From assembly GCF_014705705.1 (NCBI RefSeq), contig NZ_JACXLD010000004.1, forward strand, positions 62,001 to 126,000: a DNA stretch of 64,000 bases, written 5' to 3'. The translations under genes and the position numbers were made by a program. Source of the DNA: Spongiibacter pelagi (GTDB lineage: Bacteria > Pseudomonadota > Gammaproteobacteria > Pseudomonadales > Spongiibacteraceae). The notes beneath the pieces are model-generated. The model saw only the letters and a list, made by a program, of their open reading frames with translations, was not told the origin of the DNA and did not search any database. Below are positions 1 to 6,432 of the stretch, piece by piece. Each line of letters opens with the position of its first letter. Position 1 is the first letter of the stretch.

Positions 1-210
1 AGCTTCTTCAATGACATCAGTGACTTCGGTCTCAATAGTTTCCGGCGATGCCCCCTCGAGCGCTGTGGTTACAGATACGTAGGGTATGTCCAGTTCGGGG
101 AAAAAATTAACACCTAGACGTGCTAGCGAAATCGATCCAAGTACAACCAGTGCACCGATTAGCATGGTTGCAAAGACCGGTCGTCGGATAGACAGATCGG
201 AAATCCACAT
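1..210 (-). CDS. RND efflux permease, N-terminal part (cut by window edge)
   Basis: Only the first 70 residues are in the window; the frame runs off base 1. They begin MWISDLSIRRPVFATML and continue with a hydrophobic segment followed by a PELD(I)P stretch, which is the usual first transmembrane helix and start of the porter domain of AcrB/MexB-type (HAE1) proton-driven exporters. The ATG (210-208) overlaps the TGA of the upstream adaptor gene by one base (TGATG), so the two are translationally coupled. Inner-membrane pump; substrate unknown. The outer-membrane channel is not in view. Confidence 0.9.
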   Translation of the reverse strand, partial: MWISDLSIRRPVFATMLIGALVVLGSISLARLGVNFFPELDIPYVSVTTALEGASPETIETEVTDVIEEA

Positions 211-1343
211 CAGTTTTCCAATCCTTCTTTTCTGGTCATGACGACATCGTCAGAAACGTCAGTAAGGTGCGAGCTCGGCAATACGCGCATGCCGGCCTCC
301 AGTCCACTAAGCACCTCAACCGAATCAGTGTTGTGGTCACGTGTTGTTAAGTGGCGTATTCTTGCCTTGCCATCTTCGTAGAGCAAGACATAGGGGTCGT
401 TGGGCGGGCCACGCAATAAAGAACGGGGGAGGAGAACGACTTTGTGCGGCTTGGGAAAAATCTCGGCTCGCGCGAAAAGGCCCGGTTTGATTTTGTAGCC
501 GTCATTGGTGATAACTGAACGTGCGTCAATCGACCGAGAGGCTATATCGATTCGGTCGTTAATAATGTGAATCTCAGATTCAATTACATCCGGTATACCA
601 TCGATACGGATTTCGACTTTCGTGCCTAACGTGATTTCGGGTAAGTACTTGGCAGCTATACTCCAGACGGCTACGACAGGATCGGCTTTTTTTACCTGGA
701 CCACGGCCGAGTTTCCCATGCCTGAGGCTCGGCTTGAGATGAAAACGCCTTCGTCCACAAACCGTTCGGTGATTACGCCGGTGTAGGGCGCGCGGGCAAT
801 AGCATCTTCAAGACTCTGTTCAACCTGGGCGAGTTTTGACTTTGTAATATCGACACGGGCTCTCGCAGTTTCTAAAGCGGCGGCCGAGGTGTCAAATTGC
901 GCTGCTGAAGCTACTCCCTTGTTGCGCAGATTGGAGACCCGATTAAATTCAATCTTTGCCTTTCGAAATTCGGCCGCGTATAGGGCGGATGAAGCAGCGA
1001 GTTCCTGCTTTTGTAACCTGAGTACGACGTCTCGCGTTCGAAACAAGGCGTCGCCAGCTTTCACTCGATCGCCAACGCGCACATAGATTTCCTCAATCGT
1101 TCCTTCGATCTTGGGGCCAATATTGCTGGATTTTGCAGCCATTATCGTACCGGTTGCCAAAATGGGTTTTACAACGTTTTCAGTAGTGACGGTATGTAAG
1201 GCGAATTGGGATGGTTGAGAGTGCTCGGATGGCGGTGCTTGCTCAGTAATTTCGTTCTCTGCCGATGCAAATGCTTTGCCACTATGAAAAGCGGCGATCA
1301 GTGGCAGCGACACAAGAAAAATCGATTTGCTGATAAGGCGCAA
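210..1343 (-). CDS. RND efflux periplasmic adaptor (membrane fusion protein)
   Basis: Periplasmic adaptor that would link the RND permease encoded just downstream to an outer-membrane channel. It has a lipoyl-like segment (KIEGTIEEIYVRVGDRVKAG), a coiled-coil hairpin rich in Ala/Lys/Glu, the second lipoyl half (ARAPYTGVITERFVDEGVFI) and beta-barrel/membrane-proximal domains. I place the start at a TTG (1343-1341): it has AAGAGGG seven bases upstream and yields a clean Sec signal peptide (RLISK, hydrophobic core, AFASA). The frame stays open to an ATG at 1391, but that start has no ribosome-binding site and would lie inside the palindromes between this gene and marR. Divergent from the MarR gene, which probably controls it. 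Confidence 0.88.
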   Translation of the reverse strand: MRLISKSIFLVSLPLIAAFHSGKAFASAENEITEQAPPSEHSQPSQFALHTVTTENVVKPILATGTIMAAKSSNIGPKIEGTIEEIYVRVGDRVKAGDALFRTRDVVLRLQKQELAASSALYAAEFRKAKIEFNRVSNLRNKGVASAAQFDTSAAALETARARVDITKSKLAQVEQSLEDAIARAPYTGVITERFVDEGVFISSRASGMGNSAVVQVKKADPVVAVWSIAAKYLPEITLGTKVEIRIDGIPDVIESEIHIINDRIDIASRSIDARSVITNDGYKIKPGLFARAEIFPKPHKVVLLPRSLLRGPPNDPYVLLYEDGKARIRHLTTRDHNTDSVEVLSGLEAGMRVLPSSHLTDVSDDVVMTRKEGLEN

Positions 1344-1374
1344 TGGAATACCCTCTTGCAATAAGGCGTTGTAC

Positions 1375-1401
1375 ATACTATAAGTATACATAACATATGT
1401 A
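1375..1401. promoter_or_regulatory. paired inverted repeats, candidate MarR operators
   Basis: Two AT-rich inverted repeats sit side by side between the divergent efflux and marR genes: ATACT-ATA-AGTAT (1375-1387) and TACATA-ACA-TATGTA (1387-1401). Perfect short palindromes in a divergent promoter region are typical targets of MarR dimers. Binding by the adjacent regulator is inferred. Confidence 0.55.
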
Positions 1402-1416
1402 AACAGAGGTTATTCC

Positions 1417-1926
1417 ATGAAGCGAGAGGACTTGGAGTGGAATTTAGGGTACCTGCTAGACGATGCAGCGCGGCTGATGAGGCGGGCCTTCGATGCGCGA
1501 ATCAGACACTTGGGTTTGACGCGAGCACAGTGGTTTGTGCTTGCACAGCTTTATCGGGAAGATGGGTACACCCAGACTAATCTTGCGAAACTGGCGGATA
1601 TGGACAGGGCCACGCTGGGCAAAGTTGTCGACCGCCTCCAGGAAAAGGGCTTAATTGAGCGACGTCCCCACCCTGAAGACAGGCGGGCCAATCTTATCTA
1701 CATCACAAAAGCATTTGATCGGCTGGTCGCGCCAATGCGTGCAGAATCAATACGACTCTACTCCGACGCCCTGCGCGGGCTTAGTGTCAAGCAGTGCGAG
1801 CAATTTACCGCTATGTTAGCCAAGGTCCGCGAAAATTTAATCGGTAAGGCAGAGATTGAAAATGATGGTGTTAGCGAAATGGATTCGTATATGCCACGCA
1901 TGGTCGGCGTCCGTGAGCTTACCTGA
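1417..1926 (+). CDS. MarR-family transcriptional regulator
   Basis: 169 residues with the MarR winged-helix layout: an N-terminal dimerisation helix (LLDDAARLMRRAFDARIRHLG), LTRAQWFVLAQL, recognition region TNLAKLADMDRATLGKVVDRL, and the wing EKGLIERRPHPEDRRANLIYI with the conserved DRR motif. Start ATG follows AGAGG at seven bases. Divergent from the RND adaptor/permease pair, so it most likely represses the pump until a ligand binds. The C-terminal 20 residues run past the usual fold end and show no recognisable domain. Confidence 0.9.
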   Translation: MKREDLEWNLGYLLDDAARLMRRAFDARIRHLGLTRAQWFVLAQLYREDGYTQTNLAKLADMDRATLGKVVDRLQEKGLIERRPHPEDRRANLIYITKAFDRLVAPMRAESIRLYSDALRGLSVKQCEQFTAMLAKVRENLIGKAEIENDGVSEMDSYMPRMVGVRELT

Positions 1927-2009
1927 TTGCAGGTTCGGGCAGACAGAGAAGATGCAATAACTTTTAGTAATAATTATTTCCGCTACGCTGTGACTTGCGT
2001 GCAGCTGCC

Positions 2010-2038
2010 GATGCTATGCCAGGCATGCCTCGAGCATC
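2010..2038. repeat. nested inverted repeat downstream of marR
   Basis: GATGCT (2010-2015) pairs with AGCATC (2033-2038), enclosing the palindrome ATGCC-A-GGCAT (2016-2026). No T-run follows, so it is a weak terminator candidate or an operator ahead of the thioesterase gene at 2072. Confidence 0.3.
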
Positions 2039-2071
2039 CGGAGCCTTATTAAATATCTAAATGAGGAAAAT

Positions 2072-2545
2072 ATGGTGTTTGAGCAAGGAAAAACTGGTAT
2101 TGGCAGCACTGAAAAGTTATTTGATATGTTCTTCACGCATGTTGGTACGCATCGTGACCTTGGATTGACGCTCCAAAATATAGAGGGAGATATCGCTAAA
2201 ATTCATCTTCCTTTTCAGAGTAAGCATGCTGACTCAATAGAAAATGGCAGTCTTCATACAACCGCAATAGCGACGGCCATTGATAGCGCCTGCGGCTGTG
2301 CGGTGATGCTTCATCTCGGCAAGCCGGCAGCCATCGCGACCGTGAATCTAAGAATCGATTACATGCGCAAACCTGAGCCTGGGCGGGGCTTGGTTATCGA
2401 AGCTAGTTGCTATCAATATGCGGAGGATTTTATCTATGTTGGTGCGGCGGCTTATCAGGTAAATTCAAAAATAATGTGCTGCAACGCTGTTGGCATATTT
2501 AAATCTGACACGCCGGGCCCCGTGCTTGGCATGGAAATAACGTAG
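2072..2545 (+). CDS. hotdog-fold thioesterase (PaaI-like)
   Basis: 157 residues. The segment NGSLHTTAIATAIDSACGCA matches the central helix of PaaI-type hotdog thioesterases, in which a G-x-L-x-T-x-x-D pattern holds the catalytic acid, here Asp in AIDSA. The later strand ATVNLRIDYMRKPEPG is the usual thioester-binding strand. Such enzymes hydrolyse acyl-CoA thioesters in the cytoplasm. GAGGAAA precedes the ATG. It is followed nine bases later by a second hotdog gene, so the two are probably cotranscribed and may form a heteromeric pair. Substrate unknown. Confidence 0.8.
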   Translation: MVFEQGKTGIGSTEKLFDMFFTHVGTHRDLGLTLQNIEGDIAKIHLPFQSKHADSIENGSLHTTAIATAIDSACGCAVMLHLGKPAAIATVNLRIDYMRKPEPGRGLVIEASCYQYAEDFIYVGAAAYQVNSKIMCCNAVGIFKSDTPGPVLGMEIT

Positions 2546-2554
2546 GCACGCCGA

Positions 2555-2956
2555 ATGATAAACCAAAAGCTTATCGATTTTCTTGAAGAAACGCCTTATG
2601 CCCGTAACTACGGGACCGAAATAATTACTTCAATACCAGAGACGGAGTGCGTAACCCGGTGGCAGAATGTTTTTACGGGTAACCCACTTTTGCGTGCCTG
2701 GCACGGAGGCGTAGTTTCAGGTGTTCTTGAGCTGACCGGGACGCTCGCCGTCATAAATTCTGCCAAGACTAAAGAGTGCGCATTGCTTTCTATAAACACG
2801 AGCTACCTTCGTCCAGCCTTAGGTGATAAAAGTTTGTTTAGCCGTGCCACTGTCGTTCGAAGCGGAAAACGTGTTCATACGGTCAGCGCTGTTGTGTGGC
2901 AAAACTCTCCGGATGAACCAACAGCAATCGCATCATTAACGTTCGCAGGAAAGTAG
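2555..2956 (+). CDS. hotdog-fold thioesterase, second of a pair
   Basis: 133 residues with the same fold pattern as its upstream neighbour: WHGGVVSGVLELTGTLAVI is the central helix, with Glu (VLELTG) where the first protein has Asp, and INTSYLRPALG is the following strand. Hotdog enzymes use Asp or Glu at this position, so the active site looks intact. It starts nine bases after the first thioesterase stop. The likely role is hydrolysis or editing of acyl-CoA; substrate unknown. The pair sits between the efflux/marR unit and the P450 region. Confidence 0.75.
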   Translation: MINQKLIDFLEETPYARNYGTEIITSIPETECVTRWQNVFTGNPLLRAWHGGVVSGVLELTGTLAVINSAKTKECALLSINTSYLRPALGDKSLFSRATVVRSGKRVHTVSAVVWQNSPDEPTAIASLTFAGK

Positions 2957-3117
2957 TAACTCATGGTCTGCAGAAAGTCCGGGGCATCCACTTCAATTGC
3001 AATCCCGATTGAGGATTTTTATAAGAGTTGCCCTAAGCGTTCACCAAAACTGCTTTTGTCGTCATGGCAAAGCGTGATCTTTACTGACTGAGTAAACACA
3101 TCTCGCCACACCCTTCA

Positions 3118-3146
3118 TATCACAAGTATCCATCTTTAGATCAAAT
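3118..3146 (+). promoter_or_regulatory. 29-bp box, copy 1 (candidate AraC site)
   Basis: Shares 19 of 29 positions with two other boxes at 5852 and 6322: invariant ATCACA at positions 2-7, CCATC at 13-17, G at 22, TCA at 24-26 and AT at 28-29. It lies 41 bases before the decayed P450 frame and upstream of the first intact P450. The regulator encoded at 5001-5774 is the obvious candidate to bind it. Confidence 0.6.
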
Positions 3147-3187
3147 GCCTCTATTTTTTTCGAGGTGCCTGTTGCTAGATTACCCAA

Positions 3188-3430
3188 GTGAAAAGGCCAA
3201 CACTTTGGGGGCGCGAGCTAAAAGCGCATGGCCAAAATTCATTTCCCATGCTGGTTCCCAATAATACCGTTGATCCTGCGCAGTACGCGCAACAGTTGAG
3301 GACGAAAGTCCCGCTTGTATTGGATCCACAAGTCCAATCATTGGGCTGTCACCAATTACGGGAAAACGGAAAGTTCGTAGGACGACCCGGTGAACTGTTC
3401 TCTTTCAGCGGGCCAGAAGGCGATTTTTAA
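3188..3430 (+). pseudogene. decayed cytochrome P450 N-terminal fragment
   Basis: The translation carries FPMLVPN, YAQQLR and RPGELFSFSGPEG, which match FPMLDPN, YWQQLR and RPEDFSSSSGPGG at the same spacing in the intact P450 at 6433. The missing middle is found in another frame: LYWIHKSNHWAVTNY (3315-3359) matches LYW...FWVVTRY of that P450. So the fragment carries two compensating frameshifts, one near 3312 and one near 3375. It ends after about 64 matching residues and has no I-helix or haem loop. The DNA ATTTCCCATGCTGG is identical in both genes. This is a remnant of a paralogue, interrupted where the next P450 begins. Confidence 0.8.
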
Positions 3431-3505
3431 GCAGAGGGCCGCAGCTAATTTTTGATGTGTCCGCACAACCGTGTCGACACCCCCAGACAGGTGAAGAATT
3501 CTATT

Positions 3506-4867
3506 ATGAGCGTTGCCGAATTGGACAACTACAAGCAGGCCGCGGACAACCGCGACCTGAAACACATTCCAGGCTCCTTTGGCCTTCCCGTTATAGGGCA
3601 CTTCTTCGAGATGGTGACGGATCTTTACGGCACCATCGACCGACAGTATTGCCGCTACGGGCCAGTATCGCGGCTAGGAGTGGCGTACCTCAAGGGAGTG
3701 CTGCTGATCGGGCCGGATCTCTACGGGGAGGTTTACCTCGACAAGGATAAGAATTTTTCCGCTGAGATGGGGTACGCGCGCACTCTGGGTCGCTTCTACA
3801 AAGGAGCGCTGCTGCTGCGGGATCACGGCGAGCATCGCTTCCAGCGCCGCATTATGCAGAGCGCGTTCAAGACCGAAGCCATGCGCGGCTACTTCGGCAC
3901 TATGGGGCCTATGCTCAAGGAGGCTGTGGAAGGCTGGGACGGTCGCGAAGACTTCCTGTTTTTCCCAGCCATAAAACAGGCCCTGTTGGACGTGGCCGCT
4001 ACAATTTTTGTCGGGCTGGACAAGGACGATGATCGCGCCGCCAATTTGAATCATGCCTTCCTGGACATCGCCAATGGCCTGCTGGGGTTTTTCGCCAAGG
4101 AAATACCCGGCACTAAATACGCCAGGGGTAAAAAGGCCCAGCGCCATTTGCAGGAGTTCTTCGGTTCGTTGATCGAGGAGCGACGCCGCGGCAAAGGCAT
4201 CGATACCTTCAGTTACTTCACCCGGGAAACCACTGAGGACGGTGAATACTTCAGCGACGAAGACATCATCGCGCACATGAGCTTCCTGCTCTTCGCTGCG
4301 CACGACACCACTACCAGTGCCCTTAGTCACTTGATGCTGCATCTCGGGGAGAATCCCGAGTGGCAGCAGCGCTTGCGCGAGGAAGCGGCGTCGATCGATA
4401 AGGAGTTTCTGGATTACGACGATCTCGAAAAGATGCCACTGGCCGACGCGGCGGTGAAGGAAACCCTGCGACTGCATCCCTCAGCGATGGTGGCGCAGCG
4501 GAGAACAATTCGCGACTGCGAACTCGGCGGTTACCGCATACCTGCCAACACCCTTCTGTTTCTGGTGCCCCAGTATACCCACCGTATGGCCGAGTACTGG
4601 GATAATCCTCATACCTTCGATCCTGAGCGCTGGCTGGAGCCTCGCAACGAGCACAAGCGCCACCCCTTCAGTTTTGTCGGCTTCGGCGGCGGCGCTCATA
4701 AATGTATCGGCATGCACTTCGCGTTGACACAGACCAAGAACTTTTTACACCAGTTTCTGCGTCGCTATGAGTTCTCATTGGCGGCTGATTCCGGTGAAAA
4801 ACTTCAGACCGTTCCACTGCCCAAGCCAGCGGATGATCTACCACTGCATTTGAAGCGTTTAGGGTAA
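3506..4867 (+). CDS. cytochrome P450 (CYP51/CYP26-like haem loop)
   Basis: 453 residues from the ATG at 3506; the frame is open further upstream but the added residues do not look like protein. It shows the proline-rich start HIPGSFGLPVIGH, the I-helix oxygen motif FAAHDTTTSAL, the K-helix ETLR, and the haem-binding loop GFGGGAHKCIGMHFA with thiolate Cys400. Haem monooxygenase that would need external ferredoxin and reductase, neither of which is encoded nearby. The haem loop resembles CYP51/CYP26/CYP120 more than the soluble CYP107-like P450 at 6433, so the two are not recent duplicates. It lies just after a P450 fragment and may use that fragment's promoter. Confidence 0.93.
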   Translation: MSVAELDNYKQAADNRDLKHIPGSFGLPVIGHFFEMVTDLYGTIDRQYCRYGPVSRLGVAYLKGVLLIGPDLYGEVYLDKDKNFSAEMGYARTLGRFYKGALLLRDHGEHRFQRRIMQSAFKTEAMRGYFGTMGPMLKEAVEGWDGREDFLFFPAIKQALLDVAATIFVGLDKDDDRAANLNHAFLDIANGLLGFFAKEIPGTKYARGKKAQRHLQEFFGSLIEERRRGKGIDTFSYFTRETTEDGEYFSDEDIIAHMSFLLFAAHDTTTSALSHLMLHLGENPEWQQRLREEAASIDKEFLDYDDLEKMPLADAAVKETLRLHPSAMVAQRRTIRDCELGGYRIPANTLLFLVPQYTHRMAEYWDNPHTFDPERWLEPRNEHKRHPFSFVGFGGGAHKCIGMHFALTQTKNFLHQFLRRYEFSLAADSGEKLQTVPLPKPADDLPLHLKRLG

Positions 4868-4943
4868 TACGTCTGCCGGGGCCTCCCTGTAGGCCAACCA
4901 TCGCACCAGCACAATTTTGGCGTGGTTCGCCGGACTTTTCTGT

Positions 4944-4995
4944 GGTATGAGGCATGGGTTCGAGCGAGCTTCGCAGATGCTTTGCATCTCATACC
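4944..4995. repeat. inverted repeats between convergent P450 and araC
   Basis: GGTATGAG (4944-4951) is mirrored by CTCATACC (4988-4995), with a second hairpin AGATGC-TTT-GCATCT (4975-4989) at its base. It lies between convergent genes and could end transcription from both sides, but no clear T-run follows. Confidence 0.35.
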
Positions 4996-5000
4996 CCAGT

Positions 5001-5774
5001 TTATTCTTTAGGATGGGATAGCCTGTAAGCTTTTGGTGACATGCCATAATGCTTTTTAAATAGCCTAGAAAAATTGTATTGATCGCTGTATCCCACCGCT
5101 TGCGCGATTGACTTAATCGACTGATTTGTATTCTGAAGAAGCAGCCGTGCTTTGTTCATTCTTAGGTTGCTAATGTAATCGAAAGGTGGCCTACCTAGCT
5201 CTTTCTTGAACAAGCGACTAAATGCCTCCCTTGTCATATTCTGACTGTTAGCCAGATTTTCAATGGCGATATTCTGTGTGTAAGACCGATTCAGGTAGGT
5301 GACTGATTTTTGAATGCGATGATCGATTACCGTTCTTTGGGATAACGTGATATCCAATTGGCTTAAGGTGTAACTAACTAAAAGGTTGCTATAAAGTTGT
5401 CCAATTAAGCCGTATCGATCTTTCTCTGCCATGGAACTAAGCCGAGTAACCCGATCAATCACTATGTCAATCGCAGGAGCCTTATAGATACCAGGTTCTA
5501 TATTGAGGTGAATCGATGGCAGGTAAAAATAAAGTACCAACTGGAAAGACGATGAAAGTAGCGTGCCGTATACCTCCGTATGCGGCGGTATTAAATAGAT
5601 CCAATTTGGCTCAAGAAAAATTTGGCGACCTTCATACTGCAGAGCCGCGGTAATCTCGGCATTGTAGTAAAGACACCACTCTTTGGTGTTCATGGGAACG
5701 TTGCCAATATTCTTGTCTACCCAAACATATTCGCAACTGACAAGGTCTACACGGAAATTCCCTTCTTCTTTCAT
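5001..5774 (-). CDS. AraC-family transcriptional regulator
   Basis: 257 residues. The C-terminal third has the two helix-turn-helix units of AraC/XylS proteins: ENLANSQNMTREAFSRLFKK and SIAQAVGYSDQYNFSRLFKK, ending with the signature HYGMSPKAYR. The N-terminal half is a beta-rich sensing domain, including a cupin-like IYLIPPHTEV segment. It is convergent with the first P450 and divergent from the IS remnant and second P450. Three copies of a conserved 29-bp box in this region make it the likely activator of the P450 genes. Inducer unknown. Confidence 0.9.
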   Translation of the reverse strand: MKEEGNFRVDLVSCEYVWVDKNIGNVPMNTKEWCLYYNAEITAALQYEGRQIFLEPNWIYLIPPHTEVYGTLLSSSFQLVLYFYLPSIHLNIEPGIYKAPAIDIVIDRVTRLSSMAEKDRYGLIGQLYSNLLVSYTLSQLDITLSQRTVIDHRIQKSVTYLNRSYTQNIAIENLANSQNMTREAFSRLFKKELGRPPFDYISNLRMNKARLLLQNTNQSIKSIAQAVGYSDQYNFSRLFKKHYGMSPKAYRLSHPKE

Positions 5775-5851
5775 AAACTGTACTTGGCTTTAAAAAAAGA
5801 TGGCTTATTCTATCCAGCATAAATAATCGGGTGGCCTACCCTATATTGTAT

Positions 5852-5880
5852 ATCACAAATAGCCATCAATTGGTCATATT
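5852..5880 (+). promoter_or_regulatory. 29-bp box, copy 2 (candidate AraC site)
   Basis: Same pattern as the boxes at 3118 and 6322 (ATCACA, CCATC, G-x-TCA, final AT). It lies 77 bases upstream of the AraC start, on the opposite strand orientation, and 20 bases before the IS3 remnant. It may serve autoregulation, or it may be the promoter of a gene displaced by the insertion. Confidence 0.6.
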
Positions 5881-5962
5881 ACACCATTCGTCGGAGGAAT
5901 GTTTGGACTCCCCGAGAAAGATAGACACTTCCGCGCTATTCTTGAGCATAGGAGGAAGTCAT

Positions 5963-6076
5963 ATGAGCAGTCAACGATATACCCCGAAATTCAAGGACGA
6001 GGCCGTTCGCCAAGTAGTTGACAAAGGACTTTCAGTCGCCAGTTCGTTAATGCACACCGGTATGAATTTGCGGTAA
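5963..6076 (+). pseudogene. IS3 transposase OrfA, truncated
   Basis: Begins MSSQRYTPKFKDEAVRQVVD, the standard start of IS3-family OrfA (helix-turn-helix protein), behind a strong AGGAGGA ribosome-binding site. After about 26 matching residues the frame leaves the family and stops at residue 37; normal OrfA is about 90-100 residues. It represents the 5' end of the dead element. Confidence 0.75.
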
Positions 6077-6081
6077 CAACG

Positions 6082-6305
6082 ATGTGTCTTTCACTGAATG
6101 TTGCACGAGCCGGCTTCTACCAATGGCCGCAAATATCGCTATCTGATGGGGCAATGGAAGATTTATGGGTGCCGGCTTAACCCGGTCATCGTATGCAGCA
6201 AGCCGGGGCGTTTATGGCTCCCCACGGGTATTCCTGGATTTGCGCGAAGTCGGAGAAACCTGCGGGATACATCGGGTTGCCAAAACCATGAAAGCCCCCC
6301 TTTAA
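6082..6305 (+). pseudogene. IS3 transposase OrfB fragments, frameshifted
   Basis: MCLSLNVARAGFYQW (from 6082) matches the start of IS3 OrfB. A different frame then gives TRSSYAASRGVYGSPRVF (about 6180-6233) and LREVGETCGIHRVAKTMK, the HTH_21 region, ending in a TAA at 6303. The frame change and the absence of the DDE integrase core show that this is a decayed fragment. Confidence 0.75.
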
Positions 6306-6321
6306 AGGCGGTGCGCGTCCA

Positions 6322-6350
6322 GATCACACATCTCCATCATTCGGTCAGAT
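6322..6350 (+). promoter_or_regulatory. 29-bp box, copy 3 (candidate AraC site)
   Basis: Third copy of the ATCACA...CCATC...G-x-TCA box, 82 bases before the start of the second P450. This is the most straightforward regulatory position of the three and suggests that the AraC protein activates this P450. Confidence 0.6.
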
Positions 6351-6432
6351 ATACCTATTTTAGCGCAAGGTTTCTATTGCTATATTTGGAGTTGGAAAGT
6401 CCGACACATTGATTAGCAGGAGCTAGAAGGCC

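Larger units (their letters stand above)
5900..6305 (+). mobile_element. IS3-family insertion sequence remnant
   Basis: The left end (TGTTTGGACTCCCC followed by GATAGACACTT) resembles the terminal repeat of IS150/IS1400-type IS3 elements. It is followed by a truncated OrfA and fragments of OrfB. Much of OrfB, including its DDE catalytic core, is gone, and no right terminal repeat was found. It lies between araC and the second P450 and ends only about 17 bases before the box at 6322. The element cannot move itself. Confidence 0.7.

Noticed and set aside
3431-3505. A fourth copy of the 29-bp box directly before the first intact P450
   Set aside because: The stretch was read for ATCACA and CCATC at the right spacing and does not contain them.
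3674-4477. 267-codon minus-strand frame opposite the first P450
   Set aside because: It is antisense to a P450 whose I-helix, ExxR and nearby haem loop are clear; the translation resembles no family.
6098-6412. 104-codon plus-strand frame through the IS3 remnant
   Set aside because: The OrfB homology lies in two other frames; this frame only crosses them and runs into the promoter of the P450.
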